64,000 nt of DNA from Paenibacillaceae bacterium (GCA_015057705.1 SVDU01000021.1:35996-99995), one strand, 5' to 3'. Counted from the first letter of the stretch, positions 1-8,908 are shown. Notes: generated from the letters alone by a model not told the origin. Program-made: numbers and translations.

Positions 1-1082
1 GACCCATTCAGAGTACTGATGTAAGAGAGAGCTATACTTTTGGGGAATACCGTATGGCACGCATGGTTACCTGCGGTATGGCACTGATTTTTGGTATTTG
101 CTATATTCTATGGAAGGTTTTCGTTTCTTCTTCCGACTATACCTACGAAAAAATCATGGTTGTTTTTTTCATGGTTCTTTATAAGGTGCTCGATGGATTT
201 GCTGATGTATACGAGTCGGAATTTCAAAGAAAAGGAAAGCTTTATTTAACCGGACAGGCTATGACCTGGCGGACCCTGTTTTCTGTGTGTCTGTTTTTAG
301 GCACTCTGGCATTGACACGGGATTTAATTGTTGCTTCAGCGGTTGCGGCTGCTTCTCAGGCAGTTGGAATCTGGCTGTTCGATAAAAGGACTGCAGATAA
401 AATAACGGAAATCAATTATGTACATGCAAAAGGAAGGCACAAACAGCTTTTACAGGACAGCTTCCTTTTGTTTTTGTCTGTATTTTTGGACGGACTTATC
501 TTTGCAATGGCAAAGTATGCAGTGGATTCCCAGATGACTTCCGCGGACAATGCTGTATTTGTGGCAATATTTATGCCTACCTCTGTAATCAATCTTGCAG
601 CCAATTTTGTAATCCGCCCATTCCTTACCAGACTCTCCTTATTATGGGATGAAAACAGGACTTCAGAGTTTCTTGGGGTTCTGAGAAAGTTGTCCGGAAT
701 TATCCTGTTTCTTACAGTAGTCGCTCTGGCCGGAGCCTGGGTAATCGGCATTCCGGTACTTTCCGCTGTCTTTAATGTGGAACTGGCGCCTTACCTTCCG
801 GGACTACTGGCGATTGTCCTGGGCGGCGGATTTTTTGCAGTAATGAATTTATTTTATTATGTCCTGGTAATTATGAAGAAACAGAGACTGATATTTTTTG
901 GATATGTTCCGGTCTGCCTCCTTTCGTTTGTTCTTTCCTATCAGTTTGTGAAGATAGGTGGAATCAACGGTGGTGCGTATTCCTACATGATTGAGATGCT
1001 GATTCTCATGCTGTGCTTTATAGGACAGGCAATCCGGGTTATTCGTACAGAAGAAAAAGGAAGGAGAGAGCAGAGGATATGA
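1..1082 (+). CDS. Oligosaccharide flippase family membrane protein (5' partial)
   Basis: The reading frame is open from base 3 to the stop at 1080-1082. The first internal ATG (54) lies inside a conserved stretch (SYTFGEYRMARM), so the gene starts left of the window. The visible part has about nine hydrophobic segments and the look of the C-terminal two thirds of a Wzx/MATE-like (PST family) lipid-linked oligosaccharide flippase, with short basic cytoplasmic loops and a basic tail. Such proteins move undecaprenyl-linked sugars across the membrane. The stop overlaps the start of the next glycosyltransferase (ATGA), which indicates translational coupling in a surface-glycan operon. Substrate is unknown. 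An alternative would be another polytopic membrane protein of the same superfamily. Confidence 0.75.
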   Translation, partial: PIQSTDVRESYTFGEYRMARMVTCGMALIFGICYILWKVFVSSSDYTYEKIMVVFFMVLYKVLDGFADVYESEFQRKGKLYLTGQAMTWRTLFSVCLFLGTLALTRDLIVASAVAAASQAVGIWLFDKRTADKITEINYVHAKGRHKQLLQDSFLLFLSVFLDGLIFAMAKYAVDSQMTSADNAVFVAIFMPTSVINLAANFVIRPFLTRLSLLWDENRTSEFLGVLRKLSGIILFLTVVALAGAWVIGIPVLSAVFNVELAPYLPGLLAIVLGGGFFAVMNLFYYVLVIMKKQRLIFFGYVPVCLLSFVLSYQFVKIGGINGGAYSYMIEMLILMLCFIGQAIRVIRTEEKGRREQRI

Positions 1083-1777
1083 CAGACCGGGTACTGGTAG
1101 TAATACCTGCATACAATGAGGCTTTAAATATTGAGCGGGTAGTGGGAGAAGTCATTGAGAATTATCCCATGTATGACTATGTAATCATAAATGACGGTTC
1201 TACGGACAATACCGCCAAAATCTGCAGGAAGCATGGCTGGAAGATCATTGATCTGCCTATGAATTTAGGTCTGGCAGGCGCATTTCAGACCGGACTTAAG
1301 TATGCACACAGAAAGGGCTACGGCTACGCCATACAGTTTGACGGTGACGGACAGCACCGGCCGGAGTTTATTCTTCCCATGAAAGAAAAGATGGATCAGG
1401 GATATGATATTGTGATTGGCTCCCGGTTTGTAACAGAAAAAAAGCCCCGTTCTCTCCGTATGCTTGGCAGCCGGATGTTAAGCGGTGCCATCTGGTTTAC
1501 AACCGGTGTTAAGGTAAACGATCCCACTTCCGGTATGCGCATGTTCAGCCGAAAGATGATCAAGGAATTTGCAGACGGACTGAATTACGGCCCGGAACCG
1601 GATACCATTTCCTATCTCATCCGCCATGGTGCCAGAGTTGGGGAAATACCTGTAATAATGGATGAGCGGATACTGGGAGAGAGCTACTTAAATCCCTTGA
1701 ATGCGGCCAGGTATATGGGAAAGATGTTGTTTTCCATTTTACTGGTTCAGAGCTTTCGCATCCGGGACAGAAGATAA
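1079..1777 (+). CDS. GT2 glycosyltransferase, dolichyl-phosphate mannose synthase-like
   Basis: A 232-residue family 2 glycosyltransferase. The start was set at ATG 1079 because the protein then begins MTDRVLVVIPAYNEA, the usual GT2 beta-strand/nucleotide motif, and because this ATG overlaps the upstream stop. An open frame reaches back to 1013 but has no support. Visible motifs are IPAYNEA, NDGSTDNT and FDGDGQH (the DxD metal/nucleotide motif). There is no C-terminal membrane segment, so it is a cytosolic or peripheral enzyme, probably adding sugar to polyprenyl phosphate or a lipid-linked glycan. It is followed by a DUF2304 protein, a common pairing in which the small membrane protein is thought to support a soluble GT2. 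Donor and acceptor cannot be told from sequence. Confidence 0.85.
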   Translation: MTDRVLVVIPAYNEALNIERVVGEVIENYPMYDYVIINDGSTDNTAKICRKHGWKIIDLPMNLGLAGAFQTGLKYAHRKGYGYAIQFDGDGQHRPEFILPMKEKMDQGYDIVIGSRFVTEKKPRSLRMLGSRMLSGAIWFTTGVKVNDPTSGMRMFSRKMIKEFADGLNYGPEPDTISYLIRHGARVGEIPVIMDERILGESYLNPLNAARYMGKMLFSILLVQSFRIRDRR

Positions 1778-1795
1778 AAGAAGGGGGTACGTAAT

Positions 1796-2152
1796 ATGAC
1801 GTTTTTACTTCGCTGCGTACTGATATGCGTTTCCCTGGTACTGACTGTTTATGTACTGGGAAGGATTCGCCACTCCAAAATGAGGATAGAGGATTCCATT
1901 TTCTGGGTAATGTTTTCCATGCTGTTAGTGGTTTTCAGCATCTTTCCAAAGGTGGCTGATTTTATATCCAGTCTGGTGGGAACCTATTCCACAGCTAATT
2001 TCATTTTTACCCTGATGATCTTTATTCTGCTCACCAAGGTCTTTTTTCAGTCGATTAAGATATCCCAGTTAGAACGCAGAGTGACGGAGTTAATCCAGAT
2101 GCTGGCGCTTGATAGGGAGGAAGCCATAGAGAAGGAGGAGCATAAACTGTGA
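1796..2152 (+). CDS. DUF2304 family small membrane protein
   Basis: A 118-residue protein with three hydrophobic segments (about residues 3-20, 33-54 and 66-84) and a charged, probably coiled C-terminal tail rich in Glu, Lys and Arg. Length, topology and position directly after a GT2 gene fit the DUF2304 family. A GGGGG ribosome site (AAGAAGGGGGTAC) precedes ATG 1796. The stop overlaps the GTG of the next gene by four bases (GTGA). The molecular role of DUF2304 is not established; genomic association points to lipid-linked sugar metabolism. No catalytic residues are visible. Confidence 0.75.
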   Translation: MTFLLRCVLICVSLVLTVYVLGRIRHSKMRIEDSIFWVMFSMLLVVFSIFPKVADFISSLVGTYSTANFIFTLMIFILLTKVFFQSIKISQLERRVTELIQMLALDREEAIEKEEHKL

Positions 2153-3753
2153 AACGTTTGTTAAGGACGAAAGGTTTGTGGCTTGCTGCCGGAAGCATTC
2201 TGCTATTGATGTTCCTCTTTGTCAGAACCTATTTAAAAACCATTGTTGGAATTCCTTCTCCGGAATTTGAGCCGGTCCGCCGGTTTTACTGGTGGTTTAT
2301 TGTCTTCGGTTGTGGATTTCTTGCTGCATTAGCCTTTTTTTTGTGGATAAAGAATATTTTTAACCAGTGGCTGTTCCCGTTGGTGGTGATCGGACTGGGT
2401 GTTTTTTATCTGTTTGCTTTAACACCTTTTACTGCGCCCGATGAAGCTGCTCACTTCGTCAGTGCCTACCGCCTCTCCAGTCAGATGATGGGAAAACAGG
2501 CGGTGGCTGGAGAAGACTTTTTAAAGCATGCAACACCGGAAGAAAAGGAGCGGTTGAAAAAAGGAGCAAATGTCCTGGTTCGAAGCGGTGATGATGTGTC
2601 AGGTCTCTATGCAGAGCCTGGTCAGAGAACCTACAACCTGATTCTGACAGAACTGTTTTCTCTTGATCACAGCCAGTCAGAGACGGTACGGGAGGAAGTG
2701 CCGGTGAATACTACCCCTGTGGTCTATCTGCCTCAGGCGGCAGGGATCACTCTCGCCAGACTTTTGCATCTTGGTTATATTCCCCTGGTATATCTGGGAC
2801 GTTTTATGAATCTTCTGGCATTTGCAGCCATGGCAGCCGTTTCTGTCCGGCTGATGCCCTTTAAACAGGAAGTTTTAATGGCAGTATCCTGCCTGCCCAT
2901 GACTCTTCATTTGGCATCGTCCTTTTCCTATGATACTGCATTTATTGGCCTGTCCATGCTTTTGCTTTCCTGGTGTTTTCATCTGGCTTACGAAAAGGAA
3001 GAGATAAAACTGAAAGATCTGCTGGTTCTTACACTTTTACTGATCCTGTTAGAGCCTGGTAAAATTGTTTATCTGCCTGCAGCCGGAATCTGTCTGCTGA
3101 TTCCAAAATCTAAATTTAAATCTCAGAGACATTACTGGATTTCTGTTTTCGGTGTCCTTGCAGTCATGCTGCTGGCAGTTTTCCTGGTAAACCGCCTGAT
3201 TCTTTCTGCCTGGGCAGGAGCTACGGAAAGCTACGTGGGGTGGAGCGAAGCGGCAGGTTATAATTTATCCGATGTATGGCAGCGGCCGTTTTACGTATTC
3301 ACGGTCTTTTATGAAACCCTGGTAACCCAGTATGACTATTATCTGGTGACTATGCTGGGCGGTTTTTTGGGGAATTTAGACCCCAACTTAACGGTACCCC
3401 CTGTCTGCCTTACCCTTCTTTGGTATGCGCTCTTTATCAGTGTGGTAAAGAGAGAGGGTGAAGTGGTTAAAATGACGGACGGTCAGAAGCTGTGGATCTT
3501 GTTTCTGGTATTTACAAGTGCAGTACTGGTTCTGACTTCCATGTTTTTAGGGTATACTCCCAGAAATTTAACGTATATTACAGGAGTCCAGGGACGTTAT
3601 TTCATTCCCCTTCTGCCCCTGCTGTTACTGACCATATATGACCGGCGTCTGGTAATTGGTGTGGATTTAAGAAAAAGTGCATGGTATCTGGAATGCTTTG
3701 TCAGTATCTATGCCCTGATCCGTATCTGTTCCACGTCGTGTCTGCGCTACTGA
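2149..3753 (+). CDS. DUF2142 family polytopic membrane protein, probable GT-C type glycosyltransferase
   Basis: A 534-residue protein with about 12 predicted membrane segments, starting at GTG 2149, which overlaps the previous stop. The first long extracytoplasmic loop contains FTAPDEAAHF, an acidic motif in the place where GT-C enzymes carry their catalytic Asp/Glu. Near the C-terminus GRYFIPLLPL matches the typical DUF2142 ending. These are known-family features. A role in transferring a polyprenyl-phosphate-linked sugar on the outer membrane face, using the product of the upstream GT2, is inferred. It belongs to the same tightly spaced operon. Confidence 0.75.
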   Translation: MKRLLRTKGLWLAAGSILLLMFLFVRTYLKTIVGIPSPEFEPVRRFYWWFIVFGCGFLAALAFFLWIKNIFNQWLFPLVVIGLGVFYLFALTPFTAPDEAAHFVSAYRLSSQMMGKQAVAGEDFLKHATPEEKERLKKGANVLVRSGDDVSGLYAEPGQRTYNLILTELFSLDHSQSETVREEVPVNTTPVVYLPQAAGITLARLLHLGYIPLVYLGRFMNLLAFAAMAAVSVRLMPFKQEVLMAVSCLPMTLHLASSFSYDTAFIGLSMLLLSWCFHLAYEKEEIKLKDLLVLTLLLILLEPGKIVYLPAAGICLLIPKSKFKSQRHYWISVFGVLAVMLLAVFLVNRLILSAWAGATESYVGWSEAAGYNLSDVWQRPFYVFTVFYETLVTQYDYYLVTMLGGFLGNLDPNLTVPPVCLTLLWYALFISVVKREGEVVKMTDGQKLWILFLVFTSAVLVLTSMFLGYTPRNLTYITGVQGRYFIPLLPLLLLTIYDRRLVIGVDLRKSAWYLECFVSIYALIRICSTSCLRY

Positions 3754-3772
3754 TAGGAAGAAGGGAGTTTCA

Positions 3773-4735
3773 ATGGAAGAAATGATGGCAGATCAAAGAA
3801 CCGTTGATGTGATCATACCGGTTTATAAACCTGACGAAATACTGATGCGGCTTTTTCACAGGCTGGAAGAACAGTCTTATCCCATACGGAAAATCATTGT
3901 GATGAATACGGAGAAATCCTACTGGAAGGACTCCAAGTATGCACATGTGAAGAATTTAGAAGTTCATCATGTGACTAAAGAAGAATTTGACCATGGCGGA
4001 ACAAGAAACAGAGGAGCCGGCTATTCCAAGGCGGATATCATGGTATTTATGACTGATGATGCGGTTCCTGCAGACAAAAATCTAATCAGTGCTCTTGTAA
4101 ACGCGTTTCATAAGACAGGAAGTGGCGGGGAAAAGGTGGTCATGGCATATGCAAGACAGCTCCCAAATCCTGACTGTGCCCTGGCGGAACAATACACCCG
4201 TTCCTTTAATTACCCATCTGAGAGCCGGGTTAAGACAGAGGCAGATTTAAAAGAGCTGGGAATCAAAACGTTTTTTGCATCCAATGTCTGTTGTGCCTAT
4301 GACAGGAGTATTTTCCTGGAAGCAGGCGGATTCACCAAAACCACCATTTTCAATGAAGATATGATCTATGCCGGAAATGCAGTGCGGTACAGAGGCGAGG
4401 CTGTAGCATATGCGGCTGATGCAAAGGTGATTCATTCCCATAATTACGGCTGCATCGCCCAGTTTAAGCGGAATTTTGACCTGGCAGTATCTCAGGCAGA
4501 TCACCCGGAGGTGTTTGGCGGAATCCGTTCGGAGAGCGAGGGAATCCGGCTGGTGAAAAACACCTGTGCCTGGCTGGCAAAGCAAAAGAAGCCCTGGCTG
4601 ATTCCTGGAGTAATTATAAAAAGCGGTTTTAAATATATGGGTTATCTCATGGGAAAACGGTATCGAACTCTTCCCAGGCGGCTCATATTAAGCTGTACCA
4701 TGAATCGGTCTTACTGGGGGAAAACGCAAAACTGA
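3773..4735 (+). CDS. GT2 glycosyltransferase, rhamnosyltransferase-like
   Basis: A 320-residue GT2 enzyme. ATG 3773 has a GGGAG ribosome site five bases upstream. Motifs seen are VIIPVYKP at the start, FDHGGTRNRGA and MTDDAVP (DD at the sugar-nucleotide site), and FNEDMIYAG, a combination typical of rhamnosyltransferase-like GT2 proteins. The C-terminal part is basic without a clear membrane span. It would add a sugar, perhaps rhamnose, to a growing lipid-linked glycan at the cytosolic face. It is the last gene of the left-hand glycan operon. The donor is an inference from family resemblance only. Confidence 0.8.
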   Translation: MEEMMADQRTVDVIIPVYKPDEILMRLFHRLEEQSYPIRKIIVMNTEKSYWKDSKYAHVKNLEVHHVTKEEFDHGGTRNRGAGYSKADIMVFMTDDAVPADKNLISALVNAFHKTGSGGEKVVMAYARQLPNPDCALAEQYTRSFNYPSESRVKTEADLKELGIKTFFASNVCCAYDRSIFLEAGGFTKTTIFNEDMIYAGNAVRYRGEAVAYAADAKVIHSHNYGCIAQFKRNFDLAVSQADHPEVFGGIRSESEGIRLVKNTCAWLAKQKKPWLIPGVIIKSGFKYMGYLMGKRYRTLPRRLILSCTMNRSYWGKTQN

Positions 4736-4801
4736 ATATAATAATTTATTTTATATGCCTGTTATAATGAATATAACCGTATGGAAAGTGAGAAATTTAT
4801 T

Positions 4802-5590
4802 ATGAGTTATTTAAATGGACAGACAGGATATTGTAATGATTTATTAACTACCAGATCTGTAGTTAGGAAAGAAAATTATGTCTTAATTGAGCCGGATGGA
4901 ATTGTAAAAAATTCGATTCCGGGATATGAGAAATGCGATGTTACCATTCTTGGATCTCCTAAGATGGGGGCTTCCTTTGCGGATTATTTAGTAACCGTAC
5001 ATGAGGGGGGAAATAATCTTTCGTTCGGTGGGGAGGGGCTGGAATCTTTTATTTATGTAATAGAAGGCTCAGTTAAAGTGAAAAATCAGGATAAAGAAGA
5101 AATACTCACAGAAGGAGGGTATATTTATTCACCTGCCGGCAATGAGGTGTCTTTTATGAATACCGGAAAAGAGGATGCCAAACTATTTGCCTATAAGCGC
5201 AGATATGAGGAATTGAATGGTTACAGCACTTTTACCGTGGTTGGCAATGCCAGCAACCTTCCTTGGATTCCATATGAAGGTATGGAAAACTGTTATATCC
5301 GCAATTTCCTGCCAGCCTCAGAAAACTTTGGATTTGATATAAATATGCATATACTAAAATTCCATTTAGGAGCATCTCATGGTTACATTGAAACTCATAT
5401 TCAAGAGCATGGTGCATATTTTCTAACGGGAAGTGCAATGTACAGACTGGATAATGACTGGGTACCGGTAAAAAAAGGTGATTACGTTTTTATGGCTGCA
5501 TATTGTCCTCAGGCCTGTTATGCAGTGGGGCAAGATGAGGATCTGACCTATCTTTATTCCAAAGACTGTAACAGAGATGTAAAACTCTAA
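4802..5590 (+). CDS. allE: (S)-ureidoglycine aminohydrolase
   Basis: A 262-residue bicupin enzyme that releases ammonia from (S)-ureidoglycine to give (S)-ureidoglycolate in allantoin breakdown. The sequence aligns by eye with E. coli AllE over its whole length: SYLNGQTGY at the start, the PDGIVKNSIPGYE and GGEGLESF stretches, the C-terminal cupin metal motif HGYIETHIQEHGAYF, and YSKDCNRDV at the end. An upstream in-frame ATG at 4781 is possible, but the family starts at M(G/S)YLN, so 4802 is preferred. A TATAAT at 4763-4768 could be its -10 box. No other allantoin or purine catabolism gene lies nearby, so it is an orphan here between glycan and sugar-uptake genes. Confidence 0.9.
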   Translation: MSYLNGQTGYCNDLLTTRSVVRKENYVLIEPDGIVKNSIPGYEKCDVTILGSPKMGASFADYLVTVHEGGNNLSFGGEGLESFIYVIEGSVKVKNQDKEEILTEGGYIYSPAGNEVSFMNTGKEDAKLFAYKRRYEELNGYSTFTVVGNASNLPWIPYEGMENCYIRNFLPASENFGFDINMHILKFHLGASHGYIETHIQEHGAYFLTGSAMYRLDNDWVPVKKGDYVFMAAYCPQACYAVGQDEDLTYLYSKDCNRDVKL

Positions 5591-5633
5591 TACCAGGTTT
5601 TAAAGGAATTGATGTTTATTATATAATAATGAG

Positions 5634-5712
5634 AACAGTGCTTCAATCATGATATACGGCAGGCTCTGCATAACGGCAGGTTACCGGTATTATTTTTGGA
5701 GCACTGTTTTTT
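5634..5712 (+). terminator. Putative terminator or structured 3' leader/trailer downstream of allE
   Basis: Arms AACAGTGCT (5634-5642) and AGCACTGTT (5700-5708) pair perfectly and are followed by six T (5707-5712). The 57-base loop carries further small hairpins and a repeated ACGGCAGG. It works as a Rho-independent terminator on paper. The long structured loop is unusual. I could not match it to a known riboswitch class. Confidence 0.5.
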
Positions 5713-5866
5713 ACAATAACTTGTCGGAATTGGTAACTTTATCATCCCAGTTGCAGAGTTACGTAATTATAATAATGCACAAATAAAAATATAATAAAGG
5801 CATCTGATTGATACTATTGTACAAAACACTTAGAAAATTGTGGTGGGCTGGTTCTGAAATATCTGA

Positions 5867-5878
5867 GAAACCGGTTTC
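5867..5878. promoter_or_regulatory. LacI-family operator upstream of the regulator gene
   Basis: Perfect 12-base palindrome GAAACCGGTTTC, 43 bases before the start of the LacI-type regulator. The same core occurs again at 6979-6992 in front of the sugar importer. The form (central CG, flanking GAAA/TTTC) is typical of LacI/GalR family operators, so autoregulation is inferred. Confidence 0.7.
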
Positions 5879-5920
5879 ACACAATAAACAGGCAGGAGTA
5901 CAGCAGAAAGCGGAACTGAT

Positions 5921-6964
5921 ATGGAGAGAGACAAGGTAAGCATCTATCGAATTGCTGAGGAGGCGGGAGTATCCCCTGCTACAGTATCCAGGGTTTTAAC
6001 GCAGAAAGCCAACGTAAGCGACGAGAAAAAGAAAAAAGTGGAAAAACTTATTTCCAAATACCACTTCAGTCCCAATGCAATGGCAAGGGGGCTTACAAGC
6101 AGCCGGTCCGGAATCATAGGGGTTCTGATACCGGATATCCGCAATCCGTTTTATGCGGGGCTGGCGGTGGAATGTGAACAGGCGGCACATGATAGAGATT
6201 ACAGTCTGATGCTCAGTAATTATATGAACGATATGGAGTTAGAGGAGCAGCGCCTCTATAAAATGATCAGTCAGCAGATTGATGCCCTAATCATTATGGG
6301 AGGCAGAGTTGATGAACTGATTACTGATGAAGTATACGCAGAACGCATCAATCATATCAGCAATTTAATGCCTGTGGTGATCACTGGAAAGCTGGATGGC
6401 AGTGATTGTTATCAGGTAAACTTAGATGACAGTGCATCCATGGATCGGATCATGGAATATTTAATCTCCAATGGGCATCGTGATATCTGCATGATCGGAG
6501 GCAGGAAAGAGGTAGATTCTACTTATACAAAAAGGACTCGCTACCGCAGCATGCTGCACAGGCACGGAATTGAATTTTGTCCGGACTATCTTGTGGAAAC
6601 CGGTGATTATTCCATGGAATCAGGATACCGGGGCATGAACAGCCTGATTGAGAGTACCAGAAAGCTGCCAAGCGCAGTGATTGCAATTAATGATTTAACT
6701 GCACTTGGAATAATACAGTCATTAAGAGAGCATTCCATTGGTATTCCTGAGGATATCTCACTGGTCAGCTTTGACAATACAATCCTTGCTGAAACCAGTG
6801 TTCCCCGTCTGACCAGCATGGACTACAATTATGACCAGTATGGGAAAACTCTGATTGATACGGCCCTTGCCGTTTTAGAGGGGGGAAAACCCCAAAAGAT
6901 TCAGATCATACCTACAGAACTGATAATAAGAGACTCATGCCGGAATTTAAACAAAGACACTTAA
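5921..6964 (+). CDS. LacI/GalR-family transcriptional regulator
   Basis: A 347-residue regulator. Residues 5-26 form the LacI helix-turn-helix (IYRIAEEAGVSPATVSRVL), followed by the hinge helix (PNAMARGL, about residues 51-60) and a periplasmic-binding-protein-like sensor domain to the C-terminus (IGVLIPDIRNPFY and the NDLTALG, SFDNT stretches). It should bind the GAAACCGGTTTC sites at 5867 and 6979 and release or bind DNA on sugar binding. The ribosome site is weak. It is transcribed in the same direction as, and directly before, the importer genes 7025-10556, so it most likely controls that importer and itself. The inducer is unknown. Confidence 0.9.
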   Translation: MERDKVSIYRIAEEAGVSPATVSRVLTQKANVSDEKKKKVEKLISKYHFSPNAMARGLTSSRSGIIGVLIPDIRNPFYAGLAVECEQAAHDRDYSLMLSNYMNDMELEEQRLYKMISQQIDALIIMGGRVDELITDEVYAERINHISNLMPVVITGKLDGSDCYQVNLDDSASMDRIMEYLISNGHRDICMIGGRKEVDSTYTKRTRYRSMLHRHGIEFCPDYLVETGDYSMESGYRGMNSLIESTRKLPSAVIAINDLTALGIIQSLREHSIGIPEDISLVSFDNTILAETSVPRLTSMDYNYDQYGKTLIDTALAVLEGGKPQKIQIIPTELIIRDSCRNLNKDT

Positions 6965-6978
6965 ATTTACCCTTTGTT

Positions 6979-6992
6979 TGAAACCGGTTTCA
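6979..6992. promoter_or_regulatory. LacI-family operator upstream of the sugar importer
   Basis: Perfect 14-base palindrome TGAAACCGGTTTCA, located between the regulator stop (6964) and the first permease gene. It shares its 12-base core with the site at 5867-5878. This placement is what is expected of the operator for the importer operon. It also argues against an importer start upstream of about 7000. Confidence 0.75.
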
Positions 6993-7024
6993 TGAATAAT
7001 AATTACAACAGGAACAGGGAGGAT

Positions 7025-7993
7025 ATGAGGTTGAAAGCAAAAGGAAAAAAACAGGGAGTGCAGGCATTGCCGCATAGAAAACCAATAGGGAGAGTAATCA
7101 GAGATAATCGGATCTTAATCCTTATGTGCCTTCCGGCGGTATTATTTTTTATTGTATTTTTTTATTGTCCATTGCCGGGCGTATACATAGCATTTACCAA
7201 TTATAATTTCCGCGACGGAATTTTCGGCAGTCCGTTTGTTGGATTTAAAAATTTTGAATTTCTAATTAAATCCGGCCAGTTATGGGCACTTACAAGAAAT
7301 ACAGTTCTTTATAATCTGGCATTTATACTTTTGGGAAATGTTCTGCAGATTATACTTGCTATTATGGTAAATGAAATCCGGTGCAGCTGGTTTAAGAAGG
7401 TATCACAGACAATCATGTTTCTGCCGTATTTTATTTCAGCAGTTCTGATCGGAGTTCTTGCATTTAATATTTTAAACTATGATACAGGCGCTTTAAACAC
7501 GTTGATCCGCTCGGCAGGCGCAAATCCGGTAAAAATATACAGTATGGCAGGAATCTGGCCATTTATTATTATTTTGTGTAATATCTGGCAGCAGACCGGT
7601 TACGGTTCTATTGTATATTTTGCATCCATCTGTGGAATTGATTCCCAGATTATAGAGGCAGCAGAAGTAGACGGTGCCACCAGCTGGCAGAGAATCCGTT
7701 ACATTATTTTGCCCAGCTTAAAGCCAACGTTTATTATCCTGATGCTGTTTGCACTTGGGGGGATTATGAAGGGGAATTTCGGACTGTTTTACAATCTGAT
7801 TGGTCCTGCCAACTCCCAGCTTTTCCCCAATACGGATATCATTGAGACCTTTGTATTCCGTACAATGATGAATCAGAATAATTTTGCAACCTCTTCTGCA
7901 GTAGGACTATACCAGTCTGTTTTTGGGTTTATTCTGGTTATGTTCAGTAACTGGGTGGTCAGAAAGATTGATCCTGATTACGCATTATTCTAG
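7025..7993 (+). CDS. Carbohydrate ABC importer permease, LplB/YteP-type
   Basis: A permease of about 320 residues with six predicted membrane segments. The cytoplasmic EAA loop reads EAAEVDGATSWQRIRYIILP, which contacts the ATPase. Family resemblance is to the LplB/YteP permeases that take up oligosaccharides, often pectin- or xylan-derived. Start choice: ATG 7025 lies only two bases after the strong AGGGAGG (7016-7022), so TTG 7031, eight bases after it, is an equally good or better start. Starts at 6974 or 6992 would overlap the operator. It forms an operon with the second permease and binding protein. No ATPase is encoded here; such importers usually share an MsmK-type ATPase encoded elsewhere. 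Confidence 0.9.
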   Translation: MRLKAKGKKQGVQALPHRKPIGRVIRDNRILILMCLPAVLFFIVFFYCPLPGVYIAFTNYNFRDGIFGSPFVGFKNFEFLIKSGQLWALTRNTVLYNLAFILLGNVLQIILAIMVNEIRCSWFKKVSQTIMFLPYFISAVLIGVLAFNILNYDTGALNTLIRSAGANPVKIYSMAGIWPFIIILCNIWQQTGYGSIVYFASICGIDSQIIEAAEVDGATSWQRIRYIILPSLKPTFIILMLFALGGIMKGNFGLFYNLIGPANSQLFPNTDIIETFVFRTMMNQNNFATSSAVGLYQSVFGFILVMFSNWVVRKIDPDYALF

Positions 7994-8003
7994 GAGGCAG
8001 ATT

Positions 8004-8903
8004 ATGAAAAAGAACGGTGTAAAGATGACTGCCAGTACGGCTGTTGTCAGAATAATATCCTATATTTGTGTTTTGTTTTTCTCCTTAATGTGCCTGATGC
8101 CATTTTTACTTATGATATCAGCTTCCTTCAGTGATGAAGGGATCATCACAAGGGAGGGGTTCGGGTTATTGCCAAAGGGCTTCAGTCTGGCAGCCTATGG
8201 CTGGGTTTTCCGATATCCCAAAGTTATTCTTGGTTCCTATGGTGTCACAATTACAATGACTGTTTTCGGAACAATCTTAGGTCTTTTCCTTATCGCCATG
8301 ACAGGATATGCCTTGCAAAGACAGGATTTTCCATTTCGAAATGCTCTTTCCTTTTTTATTTATTTTACGACCCTGTTCTCTGCGGGGATGGCGCCTACTT
8401 ATATATGGGTTTCCCGCTATCTGAATTTAAAGGGGAGCTATATGGCAGTATTTCTACAGCTTTTAATGACGCCCTGGCTGATTATTCTTATGAAGAATTT
8501 TGCCAGATCCGTACCCTATGAAATTACAGAATCCGGAAAGATGGACGGAGCGGATGATTTTAAAATATTTATCACGCTCATTCTTCCCATGTTAAAGCCT
8601 GCATTTGCAACAGTGGGACTGTTTCTGGCACTGGGCTACTGGAATGAATGGTATAATTCCATGCTGTATCTTGGCTCCGCGGTGACTTATAAGCCATTGC
8701 AGTATTATCTGTACAGCATTATCAATACAGCAGCACAGCTTAAGAGTTCCATGGCAGGGGCGGCAATCACGATTACAGATTTGCCAAGCAACACATTAAA
8801 GATGGCGACTGCTGTTGTGGCTACAGGACCAATTATATTCCTGTATCCGTTTGTTCAGAGATATTTTATTTCAGGTATTACCATTGGAGCTGTGAAAGGC
8901 TGA
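8004..8903 (+). CDS. Carbohydrate ABC importer permease, LplC/YtcP-type
   Basis: A 299-residue second permease of the importer, with six membrane segments and the EAA-like loop ESGKMDGADDFKIFITLILP. ATG 8004 has AGGAGG (7992-7997) six bases upstream, overlapping the stop of the previous gene. The open frame back to 7923 is therefore not used. The C-terminus PFVQRYFISGITIGAVKG is typical of the YtcP/LplC family. It pairs with the upstream permease as a heterodimeric channel. Substrate is probably a plant-derived oligosaccharide, inferred from family only. Confidence 0.92.
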   Translation: MKKNGVKMTASTAVVRIISYICVLFFSLMCLMPFLLMISASFSDEGIITREGFGLLPKGFSLAAYGWVFRYPKVILGSYGVTITMTVFGTILGLFLIAMTGYALQRQDFPFRNALSFFIYFTTLFSAGMAPTYIWVSRYLNLKGSYMAVFLQLLMTPWLIILMKNFARSVPYEITESGKMDGADDFKIFITLILPMLKPAFATVGLFLALGYWNEWYNSMLYLGSAVTYKPLQYYLYSIINTAAQLKSSMAGAAITITDLPSNTLKMATAVVATGPIIFLYPFVQRYFISGITIGAVKG

Positions 8904-8908
8904 GCATA

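Noticed and set aside
1013..1078. Upstream extension of the first GT2 gene
   Set aside because: It lies inside the flippase gene; the GT2 fold begins at MTDRVLVV from ATG 1079.
5634..5712. A purine, guanidine or other known riboswitch
   Set aside because: I compared the segment from memory with purine, guanidine and tetrahydrofolate classes and found no conserved core, so only a hairpin is claimed.
6974..7024. Start of the first importer permease at 6974 or 6992
   Set aside because: These starts overlap the operator palindrome and lack a ribosome site; AGGGAGG at 7016-7022 supports 7025 or 7031.
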